Assembly: GCA_015501595.1 (NCBI GenBank)
Contig: JADNRX010000072.1
Coordinates: forward strand, 116,115-180,114
DNA: 64,000 nucleotides
DNA from: Hymenopellis radicata
Taxonomy: Eukaryota; Basidiomycota; Agaricomycetes; Agaricales; Physalacriaceae
Reading direction: 5' to 3'
A program made the translations under genes and the position numbers. This document shows, in pieces, positions 36,630 to 46,417 of the stretch; the first letter of the stretch is position 1; each line of letters begins with the position of its first letter. The notes below the pieces were generated by a model. It did not search any database and was not told the DNA's origin. It saw only the letters and a list, made by a program, of their open reading frames with translations.

Positions 36630-37912
36630 TTAACAGAATGGTATCAATTTCAAGAACTTGTCCCAGGGCCCTACTCTTTCAACACGTTTGTCTGGTAATT
36701 CCAGACTCTCTGGTTTCACAAGCAGACCGTTTAACCACTCGACATCCTTGGAGGCTATGAAAGACTCAAGGCTGTCCAAAGATTGCGCCATTGTTGGCCG
36801 ATCGGATGGATTCGTGGCAGTCATGGAAAGAAAGAGCGGCTTAAAGTCCTCTAGGTTCAACAAATTGTCGGAGTCGTCCGACTAGGTTGATTGTAAGCGA
36901 TGAATAAAAGGGCTAGAGACGAAGTACCTCACAAAGTCCCAGAAAGGTGGCCCCCACATTGTATACATCAAGTGGAAATGGATTGAACGGCGCGCCGCGC
37001 GAATGCCATTCTGGTGACGTTTTGATCTGGCAGAATGCGGTTTTCGTAAGCGCGTGATGCTTTCCTTGCGGGTAGCTTAAGGCGCCTTCAAAATCGGTAA
37101 GATAATACCGGACGGGTGTCGCTACTTGACAACGCATTATGTGTGGCGCCATTGTCTGCAGGCCATCGATGGTATTCGGTTTAGCCCAATGATAGCCCTG
37201 AGGATAGACTTCAGTACAGTCCATCAAGAAATTCGTGGTACACGCATCTCTATGAAGGGGAGATGAGAAGAAGAGTTTTCAGAATTGCGCCACGCACCCA
37301 TGAGCAATGTTCTGTTCGTGCATGAAGGCCAGTCCCTGACGGTCCCCGGTAAGTTATGTGACAAACGTAGAAAGGAACTTACTTCGAGGATCTGTCGAAA
37401 AGCCTCCGCGAATTCTTTCCGACAGTGAAACTGTGGACGACTGAAGACTTGCATGAAGGGCAGGACGACGAATACATGATCGTCATTTGGGATGGGAAAT
37501 GAGTCAAGTAATGGAATGGTGTGATTCTTCGGGTCTGAGGAGAGCTCGGGATTGTTAAGATGCCTTAACATCGTGTAATCGGACTTCTTCGCTCGCTTGA
37601 TAACTACCTTGCGCCCATCCAGAAGGCGCGTCGCGTCGAGCACAAAACCTTCCTGCTGTGGCTGATCAGACAGACGAATTGAGGTATGTGTGCACTTACA
37701 TATGAAGCCAATTCGTCTTCGAAGCCCATACCGATTATAATTGACCATTTGGCCAGTTTCTTGTTCTCAGGCTTTAGACGAGCAGGGACCCAATCAGGTT
37801 GATAACGTGGTCGGAGTAGGTATCCACGCTGTGAGAGATAGCCGTAATGTTGTACCCAGAACATCTCGCAATAGAATTCGCCCCTCTCACGGAGAGGATC
37901 CAATGGGGGCAT
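36630..37912 (-). CDS. Protein kinase-like domain protein (basidiomycete type)
   Basis: Five exons on the minus strand (37700-37912, 37383-37652, 37298-37335, 36928-37249, 36630-36881) encode 364 residues. The N-terminal about 70 residues (FYCEMFWVQHYGYLSQRGY) are typical of a basidiomycete-expanded kinase-like group. The domain has the lysine motif KVVIKRAKKS, a hinge region VFVVLPFM, the catalytic loop IAHGDACTTNFLMD (HRD changed to HGD, Asp and Asn kept) and YLTDFEGA in place of DFG. PLDVYNVGATFL corresponds to helix F. The glycine-rich loop is poor. It may be active or a pseudokinase. Exon 3 is only 38 nt. No membrane segment or signal peptide is seen. Confidence 0.85.
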
Positions 37913-38081
37913 AGTCGAAGTGTGATGATGGTCAAAGAGGAAGAAGGACCGGCAAACTCCGGACTCGTTCAGCCCTGCATAATGGTGGTGGTGGTGGTCT
38001 TATTTGGATCAACAAACTATTTGGAGGATAAGCGATGAAATAGGCTATGATAACAATGGAAATCGTATATGAATCAATCCC

Positions 38082-39202
38082 CTACGTCGAATTTTCTCGA
38101 ACTCGCTTCTGAGCTCGACTAGACTTCTCGTCCGAATTGTCCTCTTCTGCGGTTCGTTTTCTCGACGTCGAGATGTCCATGATCTCGTCGTAAGTGATCG
38201 GTATCGTTAATCGACGAGCCGCCATTTCCTTCAGGACGTTCATATGCTCCTTCACTTTAATGTGGAGGTCCGGAGAATCAAGAGCGTGAGATAGTACCAG
38301 GTGCTGTTGTTCCAATTCGAAATGTTCAGCGACGTTCCTCAGTTGCTGATCATTCTTGTTTGTTGACGTGGTCACTAAGAGTAGTCAGTCAAGTCACGAT
38401 AACGCGTCAAGATCGTGTGTAACTTACCTGATGTGGACAACTCCTTGATTCTCTTCTTCAGCTCATCGTTTTCATCCTGCAGTTTCTGATTCTTGGCGTC
38501 GATACCCGCTTGCAGTTCTGCATGCTGTGTGCGAAGAACTTCTTTGAATCAGCAACGTAGATGCAGATAGCGGAGGGAGCGAGCTTTGCCTTCATTTTGC
38601 ATCCGAAGTGCGGCGAGAGACGCAATATTTCGTTGATTCTCCTTCGTTAGCTCTGAATAAACTTTGTCAGGCCCCCAGTCGCCTCAACGAGATCTGTAAC
38701 TTACGAATGTTGTGGTCGTTCATGCCTTCATAAGCCTGATTTCCAACTCCCGAGATACTTTCTGAAGTTCGAGCTGTGCGCTCATTGCTGGTGGTGGGTC
38801 GATATATTTCAACCGTGTGTTGTAGGACAAGGGAGGCAGCCTCCTCGAATTGCTCCTGCGAGATAACGCCTTTCTCCGCATCCTTGACGCGATCGAAGAG
38901 CTCTTCATCAAGACGAGAACATCGGGGATGATCCTTTGAATTCCGGCAGACCGAGTTGCTGCAGTGTAGTCGCGTTGAGTTGGGGATACACCGAATCTGA
39001 GCTTCTCGGCAGGCTAGACATTGCTGTAGACGGCTTAGATCCGGAAAATGAAATGAGGATCAGAGCAACGTACGATGAATTTGTCCTGGTTCGCTGCAAC
39101 CCATCGCGCCTCTTGCGAAGGCGTTGGTGGTTTGTTCAATTCGCTCTTGATCAGAGTCCTGATTTGCCTAATAGACAACGACTTAAATGCTGGCACAGAC
39201 AT
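38082..39202 (-). CDS. Cys-cluster coiled-coil protein, probably nuclear
   Basis: Five exons on the minus strand (39074-39202, 38705-39023, 38590-38652, 38428-38541, 38082-38374) give 305 residues. Residues 44-75 hold six cysteines spaced C-x2-C-x6-C-x8-C-x4-C-x8-C, a variant of the fungal binuclear zinc cluster. A glutamine/glutamate-rich coiled coil follows (KNQKLQDENDELKKRIKELS) and a basic C terminus (SRKRTAEE, RAQKRVRE) that could be a nuclear signal. The intron 38542-38589 must start GC (GCAAAG) to keep frame, a GC-AG intron. The gene at 58607 has the same plan. Role as a DNA-binding regulator is inference. Confidence 0.78.
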
Positions 39203-39359
39203 TGTCGATGATGGGAACAAGAGAGAGTTGGACACGCCTTTGTTGATACTTACTTTATTTAGAGAGGTGCCTGGAGTCACGTGATCGCTGACCTTCAAAA
39301 CAAAACATATTATTCTGAATCCAGTCGGAATCTCCGCGTACCTGATCCAGAAAGGCGTA

Positions 39360-39470
39360 TTTTACTGTAGACCGCGTCTATGTAAGAAGCAAAGAAGAAG
39401 ATGGGTGCTGCATTGGAGGTTGTCCATGATGATGGTTAAGGCGAAAAGGCAAGCTGCATGCGGTCCGGCG
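39360..39470 (-). repeat. Third, partial copy of the outer end of the inverted duplication
   Basis: The stretch from GCGTCTATGTAAGAAGC to AAGCTGCATGCGGTCC matches 46008-46090 (and the reverse complement of 23690-23790) with several changes. It stands alone, about 600 bp before arm B begins. Confidence 0.7.
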
Positions 39471-39734
39471 CTCCGATCAACCTAAACGCGTTCATGATCC
39501 GTCGGAGGTATAGGAACGTTCTTCGCTCCTGCAAGTCGTGTCGCCACTTCTAGAGTGGTTTGCTAAAGTCGCCGATGAAGCCATCGCCTGGTGAATATCT
39601 TCATGGGTAGCGCGGCGTTTCTCACAGCTGGTACCTACTAAAGGCACACGTTATGAGCGGGTACAACTTTCTTATGCAGAACTATGCATGTTCAGTGCGC
39701 TGTAGAACTGTTTCCTTAAACTGACGTCTAAGTA

Positions 39735-40055
39735 GGATTCTCCCGGGGTGCGTATACTGCTCGGGCATTAGCCGGCGTGCTGGACAAAGTACTAGTCTCC
39801 ATCCTACGGTGGGTACTAATCAGTCCTTGGGTCGGTCTCCTACCCAGAGATAATGAGGAGCAAGTTCCATTCGCCTACAGATTGTATACCCGTGAAGACG
39901 AAAACGGTGTGCGCCTCAGTGCGGGCTTCAACTTAGGACGTTCTGTAGGAAGATTCAGGTCGAATTCATGGGCGTCTGGTACCGTCACGGTATCCTCATA
40001 CTAATGCCACAAATGCTGAAACTCTCTAGGGGTACTGTCTCGAGTGTCGGCGTTG
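39735..40055 (+). pseudogene. DUF2235 remnant next to arm B
   Basis: A plus-strand piece reads a degraded GAYTARALAGVLDKV, then VGLLPRDNEEQVPFAYRLYT, then FRSNSWASG in shifted frames, and stops at the arm border where GGATCC begins. It matches the remnant at 27735-28010 but lacks the later exon that arm A keeps. Confidence 0.7.
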
Positions 40056-40182
40056 AAGGATCCGAAACTGGCATATAAGTATTCCAAAGGCAACGTGGGA
40101 TTCTGAGGAGACCTATGTAGTTTGAACTCTACAACCCGGTACTCTAACGTTATGGTTCAGGACTTGGTGTGAATACACTCGT

Positions 40183-40627
40183 TTACACATAGTTCCACGT
40201 CACTCGGATGCGGCCCTTGTCCAAGGGAGCGAGGACTTTGAAGGCAGACTCAGCAAGGTCGACAGATCCGCTGGCGCATCCCGGGCAGAGGTCAGCAACC
40301 TTGGCAGTAACGCTCTTGCCATTGTCTAGGAGTCATTTGTGAGATGCAAATCGCGACGGTCTGTGGGATAAACGTACAGTTAACTTTGATGTGGCGTCCG
40401 CAGTTAGCGCCGTTGTTGTATTGCGCGGAGGACAACGCGACGACGTGGTCTGAGTTCTGGAGTTTTTGTCCGCAGGCGCCGTAGCCACCGTTGGGAAGGT
40501 AGTAGGTGGCTAGCCGACGTCAGCATGAGACGCATAGGGGAAGAACGAACTCACCGTCACCACTGAAGGCTGAGGCGGCGCTGATAAGGGTGGCGAGTGC
40601 CAAAAGCTTGGAGAAAGAGAAGACCAT
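40183..40627 (-). CDS. Small secreted double-psi beta-barrel (RlpA/barwin/expansin-like) protein, arm B
   Basis: Exons on the minus strand 40555-40627, 40378-40509 and 40183-40325 encode 115 residues with the same intron positions as the arm A gene. The signal peptide reads MVFSFSKLLALATLISAASA; the mature protein is identical to arm A and the coding DNA differs at only a few bases. The TATA-like box and leader are also conserved, so both genes may be active. The first intron is 45 nt (46 in arm A). Confidence 0.95.
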
Positions 40628-41099
40628 GGTTGTAAATGAGCTGTGAAGAAGCTGATGAACACTGAAGCTTGAGAGAGCTGGTGATGAGTAGAGAGCTCAA
40701 ACCTCTTCGTTTAAATACTGCTCGCCAGTAACCCGCCAGTGGCTCTCCTCCGGGAGCAGTCCTTTGGGAACGGGCTGAGCGGAGCGCCGTTATTGCGCAT
40801 TTCAGTAATTTGACATTGTAACCAGATAGGCCCATACTGCATTCAGCTCTTTCGAACCTGAGGTATATTTGTTTCCCGACATCAATGGTCATTTCATGAG
40901 CAGAACTACATTGGGAAACGGAAACATACGGGCACGCGCCTATGTGATGGCAGGGTTCTTCGTCGATATCTCACATCCGTGAGAGCTGCACCCAAGCAAT
41001 ACCGTTCAGGAGTAGCGCCAGGAGTAGCGCCACTGGCGGTGGTCATACTCGAGTTGCCCCCGCATCCCAGAATCTTCATCAGAGTCTTCATTTGGCCCT

Positions 41100-42276
41100 C
41101 AACAAGACGTTGACGCGTTAGATATCAAGGTTGAAACTCGAAGCACAGTTGGAGAATCCATCTTGTTTACTCGCGTACTGTTGTCTCGTCAGCCGTGTGT
41201 CATGCGTGATCGGAAGCACGAAGAAAGATGTAGCGCCGTTGCCATAAGTGCTTCGAGATCATGCGAGGACCAAGGAACATTTGGCTTGCTGAGACGCGTC
41301 AACATGTGAACCAGTTGTTGAATTGATCTCTGGCCTTTTTCTCATAATCCCATCCTACTCGCCATGCAGGCCCATACCTGGTCGATATCCACTGAAGTCG
41401 CATCATTTGACACGACAACCAGTCGTGTCCCGAAACCTGGAACTGCACCGCGGCGCGGATGAGGTGCCTTTACGACGCGACTTTCCTCTATAACCATGAT
41501 TCTGGTCACATTGAAGGAGTGGTGTCGCTGGGTTGAAATGACAAACGCTTTGGTAGGGCCTAGTACCTACTCTGATTCCTCGGAACGCCTAGAGAAAGTG
41601 CACCTTCCTCAGCAAAATATTAACTCTGCACCGCGAGGGTACGTGTTCAGGTAAAGATCAAAGGGATCGAGGACATGCCTTGACATAGCGCGCTCGTGCG
41701 TCGGACGAGCGAGGAGACGTAACGCAGGCGCTAGTGTATTTTTACTAGGCTCTGGATTCCGCCGAGAAGCGTGTTCGAAACGGTCCTGGATGGTGGTGAA
41801 GCGAGCTCCAGAAGAATCGGAAAAAGAAGCGTTTATTGAAAACAAGGTCACCAGTCGAGAGGAGATTCAAGAGCTAACCATGACGACCTAATCAGCCGGT
41901 AACATCGGATGTTTGATAGAGACCGCTGCCGTACCTTCAGTCTCGATGGTGAGCTGTTGAACAAGGTCACGTCCAGTGCAACATTGGGTTGCACAGACGC
42001 CAGTTTGTAGATGTCGCCTCTTTCTGGTTGTATAACAGTGGCTGGAGTGTTCTACTCAACAAATTCTGAACAAAATCCGAGGCAATAAACGCCATCAGGT
42101 TCGAGGGACACTAAGAGTATAGTCTAGTGCGGAAGAAACAAAAGGTCGATTTCGCTTTAAATGGGCAGGATCTGAAGGTGGAAACCTGAAAAAGTCCTAG
42201 GGCACGCGTCACGAGAGACAACGAGTTACAATGCATCGTAGATGTTTAATCTTTTGAAATTTTTGTCAATTCGGGC
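41100..42276. other. Arm B middle part: no intact gene
   Basis: Counterpart of 25200-26390 in reverse; contains the same VTLKEWCRWVEMTNALVGPS fragment on the plus strand and nothing intact. Confidence 0.35.
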
Positions 42277-42284
42277 GACATCAG

Positions 42285-42490
42285 GAAAACACAAGGTTGG
42301 TCTTTCCGGTCTTTCCGGTCTTGCCGAAGACCAGAAAGACCGGAAAGACCCAAAAGACACGAGGTCTTGCGAAAGCTCGCTCAAGATCTTCAGAAGACCT
42401 CATTTTGTCTTTCCGGTCTTGTAGCAAGACACTTTCAATCTTCAGCAAGACCCGTTGAAATCTTGCAGTGGGTCTTACTAGTCTTCTTTT
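42285..42490. repeat. Left subterminal GGTCTT/AAGACC repeats of E3
   Basis: About 15 copies of GTCTT or AAGAC in both orientations, several as GGTCTTTCCGG or AGAAAGACCGG. Confidence 0.85.
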
Positions 42491-42949
42491 CACCCGTAAT
42501 TTTAGGCCAGGGCACACAATAGAAAGGGGAATAAACAATGCATTCAAATACTAACTACAGACACTAAGTAGTACCCTATGCTAGCTAGTACGATATACTA
42601 GCAGATATTAATGACAGCCGAGCCCAAGGGAGCACGGCGTAGTACGAGTCAGCATCCAAAAGGATTGATACTGTTGTGCTGAGCGCCATCAGAGCTGCCA
42701 ACGTGGAAGAGAATGGCGTTCAACGTGGAAGTCTAAACAAAATCGTTAGCAAGGCAGTCGACGACGAGAAGGGCGCACGGAAAGCTTACCAGGTTTGAAA
42801 GTCGGCGGCGAACATGACTAGGAGAAGGCCAAGAGTCAGCGAAGTCAAACGATGATGGTGGCAGGAAGGGTACCCACACTTGTGACGATCAACAGACTGT
42901 TTCGACGCGTCGAAAGTGCGGTGCAACATACTGGATTCTGAAGTCAGAC

Positions 42950-43430
42950 TACAGAAGTAAGGAAAGATAGTAACACCCACCGCATGATTGATGTAAAGGC
43001 GAGATGGTACACTGACCGATGAAAAACACCGCGCTGATGACAATGGTGAACCACATTGAGTATCTGAAGAAAGGCGATTCTGATGCGGTCTGTGCGCTGT
43101 AAGGAATAGTCCCTGAGTATGACGGCTCGGCATAGGTCACCGCCAGTGCAGAGATCAAGGACAACGTACGTGAGCCTATCATGGGAAAAGCGGCGATGGA
43201 ACATGATGATGTTGGGGTGGTCCGATACATATTCGTGGTTGGTGAATTCGGGGTTGCAGTTGTGCCTCAAAGGATTCCGGCTCTGGCTTGAGCATGCACT
43301 TGACGGCGAAATAGGCGGGTTTGTCCAACGGAGAGAGCATGTCGATCGCGCGGTAGACTTGTCCCCACGTCCCAGCGCCGAGGCAGTCGATGAGACGCAG
43401 GCCGCCCTCAATGACGGCGCCTTAGAAATC
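42950..43430 (-). pseudogene. Captured Ser/Thr protein kinase fragment inside E3
   Basis: The minus strand reads GGLRLIDCLGAGTWGQVYRA (glycine-rich loop), then AYFAVKCMLKPEPESFE (the catalytic Lys of subdomain II). One frame shift later follow HPNIIMFHRRFSHDRLTYVV, LDLCTGGDLCRAV and LQILNVVHHCHQRGVFHR, which ends at the HR of HRD next to a GT donor. The continuing DLKPEN and DFG parts downstream are eroded beyond recognition. It is a gene copy, with introns, carried by the element. Confidence 0.8.
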
Positions 43431-43439
43431 GGGAAGTTC

Positions 43440-44700
43440 TTGCAGAAGGCATGCAAAGCGAAGAAAGGGACTATCAAAGTCGTCAGAAGCGAAGAAAAAA
43501 TAGAGACGGTGGTGGTAAGAAGGATAGAAACGTACTGGAGACATGCAACCAGATTACCGCTGGCGAACATGACTTGTCCATGGTCATCCATCCCACAACG
43601 CGCGGCGCCCATCCTGTAGACCGTATCCACCGACCTGGGTGCCGTGCCCGTCCATTGAGTGGAGCAGTGCCATTGAGCTCAACCAGACAGAGCCGCAAGA
43701 GGAGAAGTTGTTGGAAGAGGGAGAGGAAGAGCCGCAAAAAGTCGGACTTGCGAAAAATCCAAAATGAACATGCACGTGGTCTGATGGCGTGCTCGCGTCC
43801 CGCGCACGGGCCACTCATCAGTCATCTTGATCATTCTCCTCTTGCTCCTCTACCACTCTCGACGGCCCCAGAACATTTCTTTTCACGACGTCTGACTCGT
43901 GTTCTTGGCGCTTTTGGCTTCGCGCCGGCGGCGGCGCCCTCGGATGCGTTCCGGGGCGCATTCTGGCACTCGTCTCTGTGACGGTGCCATTTCCGGACGA
44001 CTTACAAGGTGTAAGCCCTCAGGACGAGGCGTCACACTCTTGGAAGGCGTGGGCGGGTCCATCGCCCAGATTAGTCCCCCCGCTTTGCACAGAGACTGGG
44101 GCTGGACAACGTCGTGGGCGCATCCTGCCCAAAACGGTGCGTATTTAGTTTGTTTTTCATTATTTCTTGGCTAACCTTGTTCCAGTTCTACGTCGTACTA
44201 TTTTCCTTGCGCTTGGACCGACAGCCATTCGCGAGGACGACTTTTACGTGTTCCGACTCTCGAGGAGCAACGCGGACGCGTAAGCCTCCCGGGGGAAGAG
44301 CAGCACTTCAGGATGGCGATGACGAGCTTCAAGAGCTGGAGTAGCCCCGCGTCGTCGTGTTCGTGCCCTGCAGTGAGGCAAGGAGTTTTATTTCGGGCTG
44401 GAGGGCGTCGCAGATGTCCAGCCCAAGAACGGTGCGTATTTCTATATATTTTTCGTTCTAACCACACCTACCATCTCCTTGCAGGCGCCGTTCTAACTTC
44501 TCCTCCACCGACTTCCCGCACCATCTTCCTCCTGTACGCACGTTGTGTCCCTTCCCTGTTGCTATACAACAGGGTGGGCATTGACTGTGTGCATCGTGCT
44601 CGTCAATAGCCCCCGTGCAATTGCCCGGGGGTCGTTGGCGCGCACGAAAAGACAATCCATTCCTCACGGGTATGGGTATACCCACCACCTGTTCGTTATT
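43440..44700. other. Rest of the E3 interior
   Basis: Two short plus-strand stretches share a GCCCA-AGAACGGTGCGTATTT-like donor context (near 44125-44145 and 44421-44442), suggesting a duplicated exon end. One exon reads IFLALGPTAIREDDFYVFR and stops. No family was recognised. Confidence 0.35.
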
Positions 44701-44734
44701 GAGAATAAATTAATTCATGTCTACCTAAAGACAC

Positions 44735-44920
44735 TTGCCGAAAGACCAAGATCGGAAAGACAAACCCGCCGAAAGACCAAGACAGGAAAGACAAACCTGC
44801 CAAAAGACCAAGATCAAAAAGACCCAGTTGAAAAGACCAAGACTTGGAAAGACTCCGGCGGCAAGACCAAGACCAAAAAAGACCTCTGCCAAAAGACCAA
44901 GACCGGAAAGACCAATCCTC
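44735..44920. repeat. Right subterminal AAAGACCAAGA repeats of E3
   Basis: About 12 copies of an AAAGACCAAGAC-type unit at spacings near 14-30 bp, mostly in one orientation, unlike the mixed left end. Confidence 0.85.
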
Positions 44921-45162
44921 TGTTTTCCTGATGGACCCAAAATACCCGATCACGCGAGTTACCTCCGTTCGTAAAGAGACTATCAGTGAACCGCGTTTCA
45001 TACAGCCGCGCTAACGATAGAAGCAGCTCGTCCTTCCAAAAGAGGAACAAGGAGGGTCATGAGAAGCATCGTAGAAGTGGCTTGGGAGTTCTAGATTTTG
45101 GTCTTACTCTACCCAGCGTACTTACTGATACAGAGTTTCAGCCCGGTAGAGTTTGATTCATG

Positions 45163-46115
45163 CTACAATATGCCAGGGGTCATGGATCGATGCTCCCGAG
45201 TGCTTGCACGCTCAGAGTCGCGGACAGCGAACCAGACGCTTCGGCTACGCTCCGTAAACGCGACCTCATGCACTTGAGCAGCAAGCGCTGCTTGCTGCCG
45301 TTGCACGAAGACGATGATCGCAAGAGGATATAAGCCTGTCGTAATGATCACCTGTGTGAGGCCTAGCGTAGTTTGAAACATCAACAAAACTCACCACGAT
45401 CTGATTTCCGACAGAATTAAGCACCGTGGATCGGAGGAAACTCAAAATTACCGGGCCTCCGACAGATGGGAAGTACCTGAAGCTTTCAACGACACCCTGA
45501 GATTTCATTCAGAGACGGGAACTCGTAATGAATGGCGAGAAACAGACCCAGAAGACGAAATACACAAAGCCGGATTCAATCAATACTATGATCATTCTCC
45601 GCCTACTCCGGAAGCCGTCTGGTCGACTGGTGGACATGAGAATTGAGCGCGTAAAACGCAAGATTCGCTCATAAGAGAATCGAAAGGCAACAATGAGAGG
45701 TATGATATGAATGCCTGACAAGTGCATCGCTTTCGTCTGTTAAGAAAAGACAACACACCATTAGAACACGCTTTGGCATAATACAGCAATTCGTCGCCTG
45801 ATATAGAAAGGCATATGCAGAATCTTTGATTATACCTTGGATGAAGAAGGGTGGTATCTGTTCTTTGAAAACAGTCAGAGATTATGGACAGTTCTGTCGT
45901 AAAGAAACTTCACTGACAACCCAAGTTCTGGATACCATTCGGAAGTCCAGTACGGTAGTCCTGATGATCGCAGAGTATTCGCAGCGTAGCGTACTGCAGC
46001 TCGCATCTATGTAGGAAGCAGACGAGGGGGTGGGCGCTGTATTGAAGGTTCTGCATGATGATGGTGGCGAAAGGCAAGCAGGGATGCGGCCCGGTCCGCC
46101 GCGACGCCCGATCGA
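45163..46115 (-). pseudogene. Decayed multi-pass membrane protein gene (arm B)
   Basis: The minus strand reads GGPVILSFLRSTVLNSVGNQ, a GTGAGT intron, then VIITTGLYPLAIIVFVQRQ followed by QVHEVAFTERSRSVWFAV. The frame is open longer than in arm A here, but upstream exons near 45592-46115 are broken. Confidence 0.5.
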
Positions 46116-46417
46116 GGCGTGCCAGTTTGCCTCCTAGTGTTCCTGCCACTGGACGCAGAAAACGTTTGCCTCGGCCTTATTGTCTGGTGTCTCAGTGTCA
46201 TGAATGTATCAAGTGCGTGTCTGAGTCGAATCTTCATTGAAATCAGTATGGCTAGTAAGCACCTATTAAGCTCCCAGTCCTTCAACCTATGCTTATAACC
46301 CAAGACTTTCTCCCGGATGCCTAACATCTCCGACAAGAACCGAGTACCTCCATCTGTCCTCTGTCTCCACGGTCGTATCGCGAGTTGTACATATGTATTC
46401 CGGACCTCCGAGTCTTA

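Larger units (their letters stand above)
42279..44933. mobile_element. E3: 2655-bp terminal-inverted-repeat element with a known empty site
   Basis: Ends are CATCAGGAAAACA and TGTTTTCCTGATG, extended to a ~39-bp imperfect inverted repeat (TTGGTCTTTCCGGTCTT shared). GA flanks both ends (42277-42278 and 44934-44935). Arm A holds the uninserted site: CGGGC-TA-CCCAAAA on the minus strand, TA at 25161-25162. So the insertion made a 2-bp (possibly 3-bp, GAC) duplication. Subterminal DNA is rich in AAGACC/GGTCTT words. The short duplication plus subterminal repeats recalls CACTA-like elements, but the ends do not start CACTA and no transposase was recognised. Confidence 0.93.
40056..46115 (-). repeat. 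Inverted duplication, right arm (B), interrupted by E3
   Basis: Reverse-complement partner of 23690-27391. Removing the 2655-bp insertion leaves about 3.4 kb, slightly shorter than arm A. Confidence 0.93.
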
